Shown here in pieces: positions 43,919-53,442 of a stretch of DNA of 64,000 nucleotides. This DNA comes from Danxiaibacter flavus (GTDB lineage: Bacteria > Bacteroidota > Bacteroidia > Chitinophagales > Chitinophagaceae), in NCBI RefSeq assembly GCF_041060425.1, contig NZ_JAULBC010000012.1:70705-134704 (forward strand), read 5' to 3'. Made by a program: the position numbers and the translations under genes. Positions within the stretch are counted from its first letter, which is position 1, and each line of letters starts with the position of its first letter. The notes beneath the pieces were generated by a model. The model was not told the origin of the DNA and ran no database searches. It worked only from the letters and a program-made list of their open reading frames with translations.

Positions 43919-46900
43919 ATGAACAAAAAATACAAATGGTTCCCGTCATTCTGTATACGAAGTGTTATAATTAAATCCTTCATTGTTCTGATAACACTAA
44001 GTCTAACGATCAGCAAAGCCTTTTCACAAGAGCATAAGCTAACAGGAACAGTAACCGACTCCGCAGGAAAAGCAGTTGCCGGGGTCAGCATTACCATCAA
44101 AGGAACGCAACGTGGAACTGCAACAGACGAAAATGGCTTCTTTGAATTGAACGTACAACCTGGTCAGCAACTGCTTATTTCCGCAGTTGGATTTGCCGAT
44201 CAAACTGTGCAGGTTACAACGTCCACAAAGTCACTGCAACTCACACTTCTTAACGAACACAAGGAGCTGGAAGAAGTTGTGGTAGTGGGCTATGGCAAAC
44301 AAAAGAAAACAGATCTTACAGCGGCCATTGCGCACGTGGATGGCGCTGCGCTGGAGAACAGGCCCGTGGTAAATGTGGCGCAGGCACTTCAGGGCATGGT
44401 CGCCAATCTGAACATCAGTGTAGGTTCTGCAGGAGGTGCGCCAAATGCCATGCAGGGAATCAATATCAGGGGGTATACCGGCCTCGGTACTGCCGCCGGG
44501 CCACTGGTAGTAGTGGATGGCATACAGGGCGGAGATATTAATTCTATTAACCCGGATGATATCGAAAGTATTTCCGTTTTAAAAGACGCAGCGGCTTCTG
44601 CAATCTATGGTTCAAGCGCGCCTTATGGCGTTATCCTCATCAACACAAAAAGAGGAAAAAAGAACCGTCAGCCGGTTATTACTTACAATGATAATTTTTC
44701 TTTTTCTCAACCGCTGAACCTCCCGCACATGGGCAGCTCACTTGAGTATGCAGAATGCTTCAATGAAGCATTTGTAAATGCGGGCCGCTCACCCTGGTTT
44801 GACGATGAAACCATGCAGCGCATTAAAGATTACCTGTCGGGAAAAATAACCACCGAAACAATCAAGGACCCAAACAACAATGCATGGTACAGCTGGAACA
44901 AAGCCAATGCCAACAACGACTGGTTTAAGATCTACTTTAAAGATTGGGCTTTTAACCAGCAGCACCGGCTTGGTGTATCCGGTGGGTCAGAAAATACAAC
45001 TTACTACCTCGGCCTGGGTTTCAATGACAAAGCAGGGTTGTACCGTTACGGCAATGATGATTACAAACTTTACAACGTGCGCGCCAATCTGACTTCCGAT
45101 TTGAAGAAGTGGATGACCGTCGGTTTAAGAAGCTCTTACAGCCGCAGCATTTACAATACACCCAATACATACGCAGGCAGAACGGGTGGCAATTATCTTC
45201 ACCAGATCGGCAGGAAGGCGCCTACTGTACCACTCTTCAATCCGGATGGTTATTACTCTGAATATAGCGATATCCCCTTACAGGAACAGGGAGGACGTTA
45301 TATTGAACAAACCGATAAACTATCACTTACAGGAGAAATAGTCCTTCGTCCGCTAAAAGGATGGGAGATAACGGCCAATTACACTTTTAATGGCGAGTAC
45401 CTGCAAACTTCTGCGCATGTAAAAACGATAAATATGATGTTGCCGGATGGTACTACAGCCCCTTTGGGACAAACATTTCCAAATGCTTTTTCACGTGGGC
45501 GAAATAGCACCGAGAAGCAGATTGTAAACATCTTCACCTCTTACGAAAAACGATTGGATGATCATTCGTTTAAAGTGTTGGCCGGATTTGTAAATGAATA
45601 CACAGATTACCTGTATTACGGAGCAAGCAATACTTATTTATATTCCAATGACATACCGGCGCTCAACCTTACTTATGGCACATCGCCTACAGTGGCTGAT
45701 GGCATCAGGCGTTTGGGTACCAGGGGATATTTTGGAAGGCTCAACTATAGTTTTAAAGACAGGTATCTGGTTGAATTCAACGGAAGGTACGATGGTTCTT
45801 CACGCTTCCTGGATAATCATCGCTGGAGTTTCTATCCTGGCGTATCTGCCGGATGGCAGATCTCTAAAGAAGATTTCTGGAGTCCGCTTAAGGACGCCGT
45901 AAACAATCTTAAACTCAGAGCCTCTTACGGTGCACTGGGCGATCAGATCTTTATTGGCGAATACAATTACTATCCTTTCTATCCCTACCTGGTTACAAAC
46001 AGGCCGACATCTACCAACTGGTTATTTGGAAGTAGCCAGCAGGCTTCCGTTTATGCACCTCCACTGGTTAACCAGGATCTGACATGGGTTACCACCAGCA
46101 CAATGAATATTGGTTTGGATGCGGCTTTTTTGAAGAATCGTTTAACCGCTTCGTTTGACTGGTACGTAAGAAAATCGAAAGACTATGCCGGCCCGGCTAA
46201 AGCCACACCTGCCGTGCTGGGAACCAATCCGCCTGCCGTAAATAATTCAGCTATTGAAACACGCGGTTTTGAGTTGTCACTTAGCTGGGCAGACCAGGTA
46301 TCCAAAGATTTCAGCTATTCAATAAAAGCGCTGCTGAGTGATTATCGTGGAAAGGTTACTGAATATCCTAATCCTACGGGCATTCTTTCCTCTACATGGT
46401 ACAAAGGAATGAATCTGGGTGAGATCTGGGGTTATACTTCAATGGGACTTTTCCAATCTGCAGAAGAAATAGCCAAAGCACCCAAACAGGATTACATTAA
46501 TAAATTGTGGATGCCGGGCGATGTAAGGTATAAAGATATTAACGGCGATGGAAAGATTGATATCGGCAAGAATACCGTTGACAGTTCGGGAGATCTGAGT
46601 GTAATTGGCAACAGCACGCCGCGTTATTCCTACAGCTTTACGCTTGCCGCAAACTGGAAGAACTTTGATATTAATGTTTTTATCCAGGGCGTTGGCAAAC
46701 GCGAAACATGGATGGGTTCTAATTATTTCTTCGGCATTACCGGCGATGAATGGCAAAGCTCCTATTTTACAGAAATGCGCGATCGCTGGTCGCCAACCAA
46801 TCCAAACGGCTATTATCCCAAATACTATATGAATAGTGATAATGCAAAGAATCAGCGGGTACAAAGCCGTTATCTGCAGGATGTCGCTTATCTCCGCATT

Positions 46901-47107
46901 AAGAATCTGCAAATCGGGTACACGTTGCCGCAGGATGTAATGCGCACGATCAAACTACAACGGATCCGCGTTTATGCAAGCGTGGAAAATTTACTGACAA
47001 CAACAAAGATGAAAGTTAAATCAATGGACCCGGAAGTGTTTATAGGTGATGGTAAGATCTATCCATTGCAAAGAACCTTCTCGCTTGGATTGAATGTCAC
47101 TTTTTAA
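43919..47107 (+). CDS. SusC/RagA-family receptor, paralogue of the gene at 226
   Basis: 1062 residues from the Met opening MNKKYKWFPSFCIRSVIIKS, the same N-terminus as the SusC at 226; 32 codons of upstream frame were trimmed. Signal peptide to about 37 (ISKAFSQ). It has the CarboxypepD_reg domain (LTGTVTDSAGKAVAGVSITIKGTQRG), the TonB-box segment EEVVVVGYGKQKK, plug motif ISVLKDAAASAIYGSSAPYG and a barrel ending FSLGLNVTF. The periplasmic N-terminal part is far closer to the 226 protein than the loops are, suggesting duplication followed by divergence for substrate. The susD gene follows at 47141. Confidence 0.95.
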   Translation: MNKKYKWFPSFCIRSVIIKSFIVLITLSLTISKAFSQEHKLTGTVTDSAGKAVAGVSITIKGTQRGTATDENGFFELNVQPGQQLLISAVGFADQTVQVTTSTKSLQLTLLNEHKELEEVVVVGYGKQKKTDLTAAIAHVDGAALENRPVVNVAQALQGMVANLNISVGSAGGAPNAMQGINIRGYTGLGTAAGPLVVVDGIQGGDINSINPDDIESISVLKDAAASAIYGSSAPYGVILINTKRGKKNRQPVITYNDNFSFSQPLNLPHMGSSLEYAECFNEAFVNAGRSPWFDDETMQRIKDYLSGKITTETIKDPNNNAWYSWNKANANNDWFKIYFKDWAFNQQHRLGVSGGSENTTYYLGLGFNDKAGLYRYGNDDYKLYNVRANLTSDLKKWMTVGLRSSYSRSIYNTPNTYAGRTGGNYLHQIGRKAPTVPLFNPDGYYSEYSDIPLQEQGGRYIEQTDKLSLTGEIVLRPLKGWEITANYTFNGEYLQTSAHVKTINMMLPDGTTAPLGQTFPNAFSRGRNSTEKQIVNIFTSYEKRLDDHSFKVLAGFVNEYTDYLYYGASNTYLYSNDIPALNLTYGTSPTVADGIRRLGTRGYFGRLNYSFKDRYLVEFNGRYDGSSRFLDNHRWSFYPGVSAGWQISKEDFWSPLKDAVNNLKLRASYGALGDQIFIGEYNYYPFYPYLVTNRPTSTNWLFGSSQQASVYAPPLVNQDLTWVTTSTMNIGLDAAFLKNRLTASFDWYVRKSKDYAGPAKATPAVLGTNPPAVNNSAIETRGFELSLSWADQVSKDFSYSIKALLSDYRGKVTEYPNPTGILSSTWYKGMNLGEIWGYTSMGLFQSAEEIAKAPKQDYINKLWMPGDVRYKDINGDGKIDIGKNTVDSSGDLSVIGNSTPRYSYSFTLAANWKNFDINVFIQGVGKRETWMGSNYFFGITGDEWQSSYFTEMRDRWSPTNPNGYYPKYYMNSDNAKNQRVQSRYLQDVAYLRIKNLQIGYTLPQDVMRTIKLQRIRVYASVENLLTTTKMKVKSMDPEVFIGDGKIYPLQRTFSLGLNVTF

Positions 47108-47140
47108 TCAATGATCATTATTATCTATAAAATCTGTTAT

Positions 47141-48907
47141 ATGCGATTACTTAACATATTCACGATTGTGGCGATAGCAGCCAGCATCACTTCCTGCAAA
47201 AAAGATGTGCTTGAGCAAATTCCACAAACAAATATCCGCGATGATGATTACTGGAAAAGCACGAATGACCTGAAGTTGTACTGCAACAACTTTTACAATA
47301 ATTATCTGCCTTATTTTGGCGGCTATGGTACCATTGGTATTTATGGGTTGGATGCGGACCAGGGTAGTGACAATATGATCACCATGAGTTATAACAAAGT
47401 GCTTAACGGAGAAACTACACTACCGGCGTCTGCAAGTTCGGCGGGCTGGAATTGGGATGCGTTACGGAACATCAACCATTTTTTTGACAACTACAACAAG
47501 GTTAATGCACCGCAGGAAAATATAAATCCCTATGTGGGAGAAGCCTTGTTTTTTCGCGCGTACATCTACTTCTCCATGCTCAGATATTTCGGCGATCTCC
47601 CCTGGATAAGCAAGGAACTTGATCCCAATTCATCGGATCTGTATAATGAACGCTTACCAAGGAATATAATAGTGGATTCAATGTTACAGGATCTCGACAA
47701 TGCCATTGCTTTCCTTCCTTCAAAAACCAAACAGGAACCTTCGCGCATTAACAAGGAAATCGCCATGTTACTACAGGCGCGAATAGCTTTATATGAGGGA
47801 ACATGGGAGAAATACCATGCAGGTACTGACTTTGGTGTGAAAGGATCTGATGGCAGCATGTATTTAAACAAGGCGGCATCAGTTGCAGACGCGTTGATCA
47901 ATTTAAATGTCTACACCCTGGATAACATGGCAAGTGGAACCAGCACCGGTTACTGGCAATTGTTCAACCGGACAGACTATAGTGGAAGCGGAGAGGTAAT
48001 GTTGTGGAGAAAGTTTGATAAGTCACTCGGCATTACACATAACTGGCACCGATATACCAATTCAGGAGCAGGACGAGGATTGACCAAAAACCTGGTGGAC
48101 GCGTACCTGTGTACCGACGGCAAGCCTATCTCCGTTAGTCAGTTGTATAAAGGTGATGATTCACTAAGATCTGTTGTTATCAATCGTGATCCGCGGTTGG
48201 TGCAAACGATCTATGTAAATGATAGCAATCATGTTATTACCAGTAATCAGCCCAGCGGCCAGCCAAACAAAGTGTTTACTGTTCCTGCGTTTGATCAGGC
48301 CAATGAGGGGAAACCAGCCACAGGCTACCAGGTGTATAAGGGCCATAACCCTGATTATTATCAGCAATATGCCGGCGACCAGGGAACTACAGGTTGCATC
48401 TTATACCGCTATGCGGAAGCCTTGTTGATCCTGGCCGAAGCGAAAGCGGAGTTAGGCACGATTACGCAAGCCGATGTTGACAAAACGATCAACCTGTTAC
48501 GCGCAAGGGTTGGCATGCCTTCACTCATCATTTCATCCATTACACCTGATCCTAAATGGGAGTTTCCGGAGTTAAGCGGAATTATTAATGAGGTCCGTCG
48601 TGAGAGAAGAGTTGAGTTGGCTTGTGAGGGTTACCGTCATGATGATGTTTTCCGTTGGGCCGCAGCGGGCAAACTGATCAAAGGCTGGCAACCGCAAGGC
48701 GCAAAGAAAGCACAGTGGACAGCTACGGTGCCTGACAATTTGCTCGTCTCTTACCCGGTAGACGCCAATGGCTATATTGTGTTGTATAAGAATCTTTCAC
48801 CAATGGCCAACGGTTACCAGTTTAATGTAAACCGCGATTACCTGGCACCAATGCCTACAAATGAAATTCAGTTAAACCCGAAGTTGAAGCAGAATCCGGG
48901 TTGGTAA
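47141..48907 (+). CDS. SusD/RagB-family lipoprotein, paralogue of the gene at 3413
   Basis: 588 residues from the Met opening MRLLNIFTIVAIAASITSC; ten upstream codons were trimmed. Lipobox ITSC, then KKDVLEQIPQTNI. Shared features with the SusD at 3413 are YLCTDGKPISVSQLYKGDDSL, the RDPRLVQTI motif, INEVRRERRVELACEGYRHDDVFRW and LAPMPTNEIQLNPKLKQNPGW. It is complete. It ends the second paralogous pair; a strong terminator follows 24 bp later. A short copy of its RRERRVELACEGYRHDD-coding part is found as a fragment at 51317. Confidence 0.94.
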   Translation: MRLLNIFTIVAIAASITSCKKDVLEQIPQTNIRDDDYWKSTNDLKLYCNNFYNNYLPYFGGYGTIGIYGLDADQGSDNMITMSYNKVLNGETTLPASASSAGWNWDALRNINHFFDNYNKVNAPQENINPYVGEALFFRAYIYFSMLRYFGDLPWISKELDPNSSDLYNERLPRNIIVDSMLQDLDNAIAFLPSKTKQEPSRINKEIAMLLQARIALYEGTWEKYHAGTDFGVKGSDGSMYLNKAASVADALINLNVYTLDNMASGTSTGYWQLFNRTDYSGSGEVMLWRKFDKSLGITHNWHRYTNSGAGRGLTKNLVDAYLCTDGKPISVSQLYKGDDSLRSVVINRDPRLVQTIYVNDSNHVITSNQPSGQPNKVFTVPAFDQANEGKPATGYQVYKGHNPDYYQQYAGDQGTTGCILYRYAEALLILAEAKAELGTITQADVDKTINLLRARVGMPSLIISSITPDPKWEFPELSGIINEVRRERRVELACEGYRHDDVFRWAAAGKLIKGWQPQGAKKAQWTATVPDNLLVSYPVDANGYIVLYKNLSPMANGYQFNVNRDYLAPMPTNEIQLNPKLKQNPGW

Positions 48908-48930
48908 ACAACATAGAGTGTTACAAAAGA

Positions 48931-48963
48931 AAATCCCGCAGTTATTTATTGCGGGATTTTTTT
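48931..48963 (+). terminator. rho-independent terminator of the second SusCD pair
   Basis: AAATCCCGCA (48931-48940) pairs perfectly with TGCGGGATTT (48950-48959), and the T run continues to 48963. Confidence 0.9.
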
Positions 48964-49019
48964 ATTGATTGGTAATGGCTTTTGCTCCTACATGGATTAA
49001 TAAACATATCTAATTCATT

Positions 49020-49365
49020 TTCATAGGGTGTTGCCCCATGCTAAGGCCTTCGGCCTTGATTTTTTTGAACCATGTAAGGCATATAAGAGCATGTAAGGGT
49101 TTATTTATTCGACCTGTTTTTCTTTTAATTAAGAACTAATTGCGTTTTAACCGACCCTAATGCGTCAAAACACACTGGAGGGAAGGCGCGTAGCGTATGA
49201 AAGGGCATATAAGAATTTACCTATCCAGAGCCTTTTGAAATTGCGAGAGAGCCACCTTTCAACCGAGGCTGAAGGCCTCGAAGCATTAGCATGGGGCAAC
49301 GCCCCATGAATAAGGTGCAATGCGCAAATAAGCCCTGTAAGGGCGCAAGCAAACAGTTCGCGCCT
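49020..49365. repeat. two D-type repeat units
   Basis: A partial plus-orientation unit at 49020-49060 (CATAGGGTGTTGCCCCATGC, AGGCCTTCGGCCTTG) and a full inverted unit at 49255-49365 (CCGAGGCTGAAGGCCTCG, CATGGGGCAACGCCCCATG, AAGCCCTGTAAGGGCGC). Between them are short words also seen around 43045-43190 (GAACCATGTAAGGCATATAA). Nothing else was found in 48964-49466. Confidence 0.75.
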
Positions 49366-49466
49366 GCGTAAGGCTGCGAAACAAAAACAGAATAACCATC
49401 AAAAGGTATTGTTGCTTTTCGTCCATAGTTTTTATCAACCCTTATATTGGAAGCAATTTAGTTTTT

Positions 49467-49907
49467 TCAACTTTCAGGTTTTAAATCCATCACAGCTCTT
49501 CCATTCTTTAAATCAACGGGTAATGACACATGCTCATGTGCAATTAACCATTCCTTGCCAATCTTCTTAAAACAACAGGTCAGGCGTTCCCAATAATCAA
49601 TTTTATGTCCGCTTTTCATCGTTGCATTTAATCGCAGAAAACAATGGCTGAAGGCTAGGTGCTCATCAGAAGTTATTTTAAGGTCACGTATTTCAATATC
49701 AATCGGATCTTGAAATAATGCAAAAGTGTCTTCCCAAACCTTTGTATATGCATCACTTCCTACATATTGTAACGGAGGTATAATGTCGAAGGATACCATG
49801 TCGGAAGTAAAAAGCGACATCATTAGTTTTACGTCTTTGGTGGAAAACGCCTCAACAAAAACGTTCATTTGCTGACGAATTTCGATATCTGTAGTTATTG
49901 CTTTCAT
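49467..49907 (-). CDS. SnoaL/NTF2-like protein
   Basis: 146 residues forming one NTF2-like cone fold: helical start (EIRQQMNVFVEAFSTKDVKLMMSLFTSDMVSFDIIPPLQYVGSDAYTKVWEDTF), then strands IEIRDLKITSDEHLAFSHCFLRL, KIDYWERLTCCFKKIGKEWLIAHEHVSLPVD. This pattern matches SnoaL-like/YybH-type ketosteroid-isomerase relatives, which include isomerases and ligand-binding proteins. No signal peptide, so cytoplasmic. A catalytic Asp/His pair cannot be assigned with confidence. It is divergent from the helicase gene. Confidence 0.85.
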   Translation of the reverse strand: MKAITTDIEIRQQMNVFVEAFSTKDVKLMMSLFTSDMVSFDIIPPLQYVGSDAYTKVWEDTFALFQDPIDIEIRDLKITSDEHLAFSHCFLRLNATMKSGHKIDYWERLTCCFKKIGKEWLIAHEHVSLPVDLKNGRAVMDLKPES

Positions 49908-50052
49908 TTTAGAAGGATTGCAACGTGATTTAAAATGTGGTCTAACAGAATTGTTACCAGGCTTGCAGACTATGCACTTTTTTCAGTGACTTTTCATCTA
50001 AATATGACTTATTGCCTGTGTAATATAAACCCGCCTGTTTTCAAATTAGTTA

Positions 50053-50060
50053 TAGCTTTG
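50053..50060 (+). promoter_or_regulatory. possible -7 element of the helicase gene (TAGCTTTG)
   Basis: Matches TAnnTTTG, 10 bp before the helicase ATG, with no TTTG at the preferred upstream distance. If used, the mRNA would have almost no leader. Weak evidence. Confidence 0.3.
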
Positions 50061-50070
50061 CAAGAAAAAA

Positions 50071-51213
50071 ATGACGTTTTCCGCGCTTGGTTTATCTGCT
50101 CCTTTAATAAAAGCCATTGGCGATCAAAATTACGCTAAACCTTATCCTATCCAGGAAAAAGCAATTCCAGCCATATTACAAGGCAGAGATATCCTGGGAA
50201 TTTCTAAAACCGGTTCGGGAAAAACAGCCAGCTATGCCCTGCCCATATTAGAGTTGTTTCAAAAATCGAAAAATAAAAGAGACAGGCATGTGCGCGCACT
50301 GGTAATTGTGCCTACAAGAGAGTTGGCTGTGCAGGTGTCTGACGTTTTTAAAGCATTTTGCAAACATTTGCCGGAACGTATAAAAACGATGGCTGTTTAT
50401 GGTGGTGTATCTATCAACCCCCAAATGATTAACCTGCATAATACGGACGTATTAATCGCCACGCCGGGCAGATTGCTTGACTTAATTGACAACAAAGCCA
50501 TTCATCTTGCTGATGTGGAGGTGCTGGTATTAGATGAAGCAGATAAAATGCTTGACCTGGGTTTTGAGGAAGAGATTACAAAAATATTAGCACTGCTGCC
50601 CGCAAAACGTCAGAATATCTTATTCTCGGCCACATTAAGTAACAATATAAATGACATTCAGGCAAATCTGCTGAACAACCCTTTAACTATTGAGATTGTT
50701 GAGGCTGAACACAATATTGATTTAATAGAACAAGTTGCCTATAACGTTACGCCCGAGCGCAAAGGGCCATTATTACGGTATTTGATCAGGCATGAAAATA
50801 TGACGCAGGTATTGGTATTTACTTCTGCTATAAGAGTTGCAGATAACCTGGTGGGTAAGCTGCTGAAAAATAACATACATGCAGCATCACTACACGGCCA
50901 CTTGAGTCAGACTGCGCGGCTGGAAACTTTGCAACGTTTTAAAGCGGGAAAATTGCGTGTGCTGGTTGCTTCTGACCTGGCTTCCCGCGGTATTGACATC
51001 CAGGAATTGCCTGTGGTTATTAACTACGAATTACCGCGATCACCAAAAGATTATGTGCATAGAATAGGCAGAACCGGCAGAGCTGAAGCGCCGGGTAAAG
51101 CGATAACCCTGGTTTGCCCCGAGGATCAGCATCACTTCGGCATTATTCAAAAAAAGATGGGTAAAAAGGTGGAAATGAGGGAAAGTGATAATATAGATTT
51201 GCAGGGTGTATAA
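50071..51213 (+). CDS. rhlE: DEAD-box RNA helicase, RhlE-like
   Basis: 380 residues, all helicase motifs present: Q motif (YAKPYPIQEKAIP), Walker A SKTGSGKT, PTRELAVQV, TPGRLLD, DEAD in VLDEADKMLDLGFEEE, SAT, then SDLASRGIDI and HRIGRTGRA. It has the short RhlE layout and almost no C-terminal extension (ends MRESDNIDLQGV), whereas many Bacteroidota RhlE proteins carry a basic tail. ATP-dependent RNA unwinding in ribosome assembly or mRNA turnover is the usual role, often cold-induced. Stands alone. Confidence 0.94.
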   Translation: MTFSALGLSAPLIKAIGDQNYAKPYPIQEKAIPAILQGRDILGISKTGSGKTASYALPILELFQKSKNKRDRHVRALVIVPTRELAVQVSDVFKAFCKHLPERIKTMAVYGGVSINPQMINLHNTDVLIATPGRLLDLIDNKAIHLADVEVLVLDEADKMLDLGFEEEITKILALLPAKRQNILFSATLSNNINDIQANLLNNPLTIEIVEAEHNIDLIEQVAYNVTPERKGPLLRYLIRHENMTQVLVFTSAIRVADNLVGKLLKNNIHAASLHGHLSQTARLETLQRFKAGKLRVLVASDLASRGIDIQELPVVINYELPRSPKDYVHRIGRTGRAEAPGKAITLVCPEDQHHFGIIQKKMGKKVEMRESDNIDLQGV

Positions 51214-51316
51214 TAAACAGTTCTTAATCGGAAATGATCTTATGAACCCTGATACGATCAGGTGGAAATTAATTGTTACAAGTGGTTTTGCGGGAGCACT
51301 CACGCGAGAAAAGCGA

Positions 51317-51402
51317 TTAAGCGGAATTATTAATGAAGTACGCCGCTACAGAAGAATTAAACTAGCATGTGATGCTAATCGTCATGATGATGTTTTCTGT
51401 TG
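51317..51402 (+). pseudogene. short fragment of a susD gene
   Basis: The frame reads LSGIINEVRRYRRIKLACDANRHDDVFCCK, matching LSGIINEVRRERRVELACEGYRHDDVFRWA of the SusD at 47141. The DNA also matches, including an exact CGTCATGATGATGTTTTC. Upstream and downstream sequence is unrelated to SusD; immediately after it comes a degraded E-type repeat (AAACCATATAAGTT, then TATAGCAACTTTGTTAAAG). It is a remnant of a third paralogue or of a rearrangement. Confidence 0.75.
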
Positions 51403-51594
51403 TAAACCATATAAGTTAGAGATCGGCGCCGCCCATGTTTCGGCTTATAGCAACTTTGTTAAAGTGTTGATTTTCAACAACAGAAAATCTAGTTACATGG
51501 AAGGCATATAAGGAAATGTAAGAATTGACTGTGGGACTATTTTTTTTTCAACTCCAGAGATGATGGTGTTTTTATGCATCGAGGCATCAACTAA

Positions 51595-51745
51595 AAAAAT
51601 TAAACCAGGGAAGAGCATATAAGAACTTCGTTTCAAAATGAACCTGATTGTGTTATCAACCAACGCTGAAGGCGTCGAAGCACTAGCATGGGGCAACGCT
51701 CTATGAATAAGGTGCAAAAGGCCGATAAGCCGTAAGGGCGAAAAC
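51595..51745. repeat. degraded inverted D-type repeat unit
   Basis: CAACGCTGAAGGCGTCGAAG, CACTAGCATGGGGCAACG, AAGGTGCAAAAGGCCGATAA, GCCGTAAGGGCGAAAAC. Same order as the units at 43225 and 49255. Apart from this unit, the susD fragment and the family-B unit at 52018, 51214-52129 shows no gene. Confidence 0.7.
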
Positions 51746-52017
51746 AAATAATCGGGGTAGTTTTGCTCTGTTTACCTTAATGGATTTCTTGTTTCTTCAA
51801 AATCTGTTGGCAAAAGTGCTATTGTTTTGTCAACGGCCTCGGCAATGCTTGTTGTTTTAAATGAATCGTTTGATTGCGAATTGTTCAAAGTTAATCCGAT
51901 TTCAAAAACGCCATTGTTGCAAAATATAATTGGGGTTTGAAAATTTTCATTTCCCTACGGACTATGTAAGTTCAGCGGCTTAGTTCTATTGCCTTTGGGG
52001 ATTACTTTGCAAAGTAT

Positions 52018-52090
52018 ACATCGCCAGAGGCGATAGAGTAAGGCCACGAAGCCAAGAGATTTAGCGGAGCAGAAAACGTAAAGCGCCTCA
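52018..52090. repeat. intergenic repeat family B
   Basis: ACATCGCCAGAGGCGATAGA then AAGGCCACGAAGCCAAGAG and TTAGCGGAGCAGAAAACG. Reverse-complement relation to the units near 5153 and 42805; same orientation as 23930. Confidence 0.7.
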
Positions 52091-52129
52091 CCATGATATT
52101 AATGCAATATTGATTGCCGTAACTTCCTG

Positions 52130-53203
52130 TCACTTTTTTGGGATTTGATTTGTATGTTTGACTTTAATTATAATTCCCAAATCTTTGTCTTTTACACCAT
52201 ATTGCTTGCTCAAAGTTTGTTTGTCAATAACGGAAAGTTCAATAAAATTTGTATCGTTAATTTTTGAAAGTTCTCCTTCGAAATTTTCTGCCTTAACGTT
52301 GCCATTTAGAATATAAACAACTGAACTGTCGCTTTCAGCAGTTGGTACATTTTTTAGATAATCTGGAGACTTGCTTTTAAAGTAGTTCCAATATTTACTT
52401 CTTGCAAACTTCTTTGTCTCAACATATACCGCACCATACTTGCCTTGTTCTCCAATGAGTTTGATTGCATTTGTGTCTTTATAAACTGTAACAACGGCAA
52501 TTTCGGTGGGTTGATATTGTTGTAACTCAACCCTCGTCACATTTATACTGTCAACATAAAATACTGGATCGTCAAATAATTGCTTGTATTTATTATTTAC
52601 TTTTTCAATGATGCTATAACACGAAACAACAAGGTCAATACCTTCTATTGGCTTTTCTGAATAGTATGCTTCATCAACAGGGTATTGAGGCTTTTTGCTT
52701 TTGTCAATTTTTACAAAGAAGGAAAGTGTATCGTTGCTTAAATTCCAATAGTCTGAACAACCTCTTGATTTCCATGTGTCGAACTTAGGATAGATTTTCA
52801 AAACGCCCTTTGCTGTTAGTGTTTTCATGTCTATTGGTGTCCCGTCTGGCAATAAACCCACAAAATCTTTTGTCAATCTTATTTTGCCAATGAAATCATT
52901 GTTATTGTTCTTTTGAAAAATAAGCCCAGGGTATTTTTTTGAAGAAAAGCCTTTTCTATTTACAAATCTTGCATCTTGCACAAAACCCTCTTTACATAAA
53001 TCCATTTCTTCAACATCTACTTCCTGAAGTTCACTGTCAAGATTTTTAAGCTCTGTTAAAGTCGTCTGACAAAGACAAAAGCCCGACACAGTAATTTTTT
53101 TCGCCAGGGTTGAGTCAATTAAGGACTTTGTTGAAATAGTTTGAGTGTGTCCAGTCGTTAACAAATACAGGGTTAAAAAAATGTAAGTAATTAAGAATTT
53201 CAT
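52130..53203 (-). CDS. secreted protein with TonB-plug-like segment
   Basis: 357 residues, with a signal peptide of about 20 (MKFLITYIFLTLYLLTTGHTQ). The N-terminal half (KKITVSGFCLCQTTLTELKNLDSEL, FVNRKGFSSKKYPGLIFQKNNNNDFIG) was not recognised. The C-terminal half contains TEIAVVTVYKDTNAIKLIGEQGKYGAVYVETKK. This is the plug motif of TonB receptors (vsVLKDa.a...G..ga.GvilitTKk), but there is no beta barrel. A second similar segment (FIELSVIDKQTLSKQYGVKDKDLGIIIKVK) repeats the pattern. Such plug-only proteins occur in Bacteroidota as signalling or adaptor proteins; the role here is unknown. Confidence 0.7.
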   Translation of the reverse strand: MKFLITYIFLTLYLLTTGHTQTISTKSLIDSTLAKKITVSGFCLCQTTLTELKNLDSELQEVDVEEMDLCKEGFVQDARFVNRKGFSSKKYPGLIFQKNNNNDFIGKIRLTKDFVGLLPDGTPIDMKTLTAKGVLKIYPKFDTWKSRGCSDYWNLSNDTLSFFVKIDKSKKPQYPVDEAYYSEKPIEGIDLVVSCYSIIEKVNNKYKQLFDDPVFYVDSINVTRVELQQYQPTEIAVVTVYKDTNAIKLIGEQGKYGAVYVETKKFARSKYWNYFKSKSPDYLKNVPTAESDSSVVYILNGNVKAENFEGELSKINDTNFIELSVIDKQTLSKQYGVKDKDLGIIIKVKHTNQIPKK

Positions 53204-53261
53204 GCTGTCATGTGTTGCTACCGACGTTCAGGTATTACTGCAGGTAGGGTTTATAATTGTG

Positions 53262-53287
53262 AGCCCGGCACTAGCCGGGCTTTATTT
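53262..53287. terminator. GC-rich terminator-like hairpin
   Basis: AGCCCGGC (53262-53269) pairs with GCCGGGCT (53274-53281), and TTATTTTAA follows on the plus strand. It lies between two minus-strand genes, so its best T run faces the wrong way. It may still mark the 3' end of the permease transcript. Confidence 0.55.
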
Positions 53288-53442
53288 TAATGACGAAATT
53301 AAGAACTTTTGCTGGTACTAAGCGATTGCGTTCGAGCTGTTGGCAAAAGCAGTACTTCTCAGGCGTTTTTTAGTGCCCAGCTCATTTAGAGAAGTTATGT
53401 TTGTTGCTGGTAATTTTTTCTGTTAAAGAAGAAGTCCCCTCC

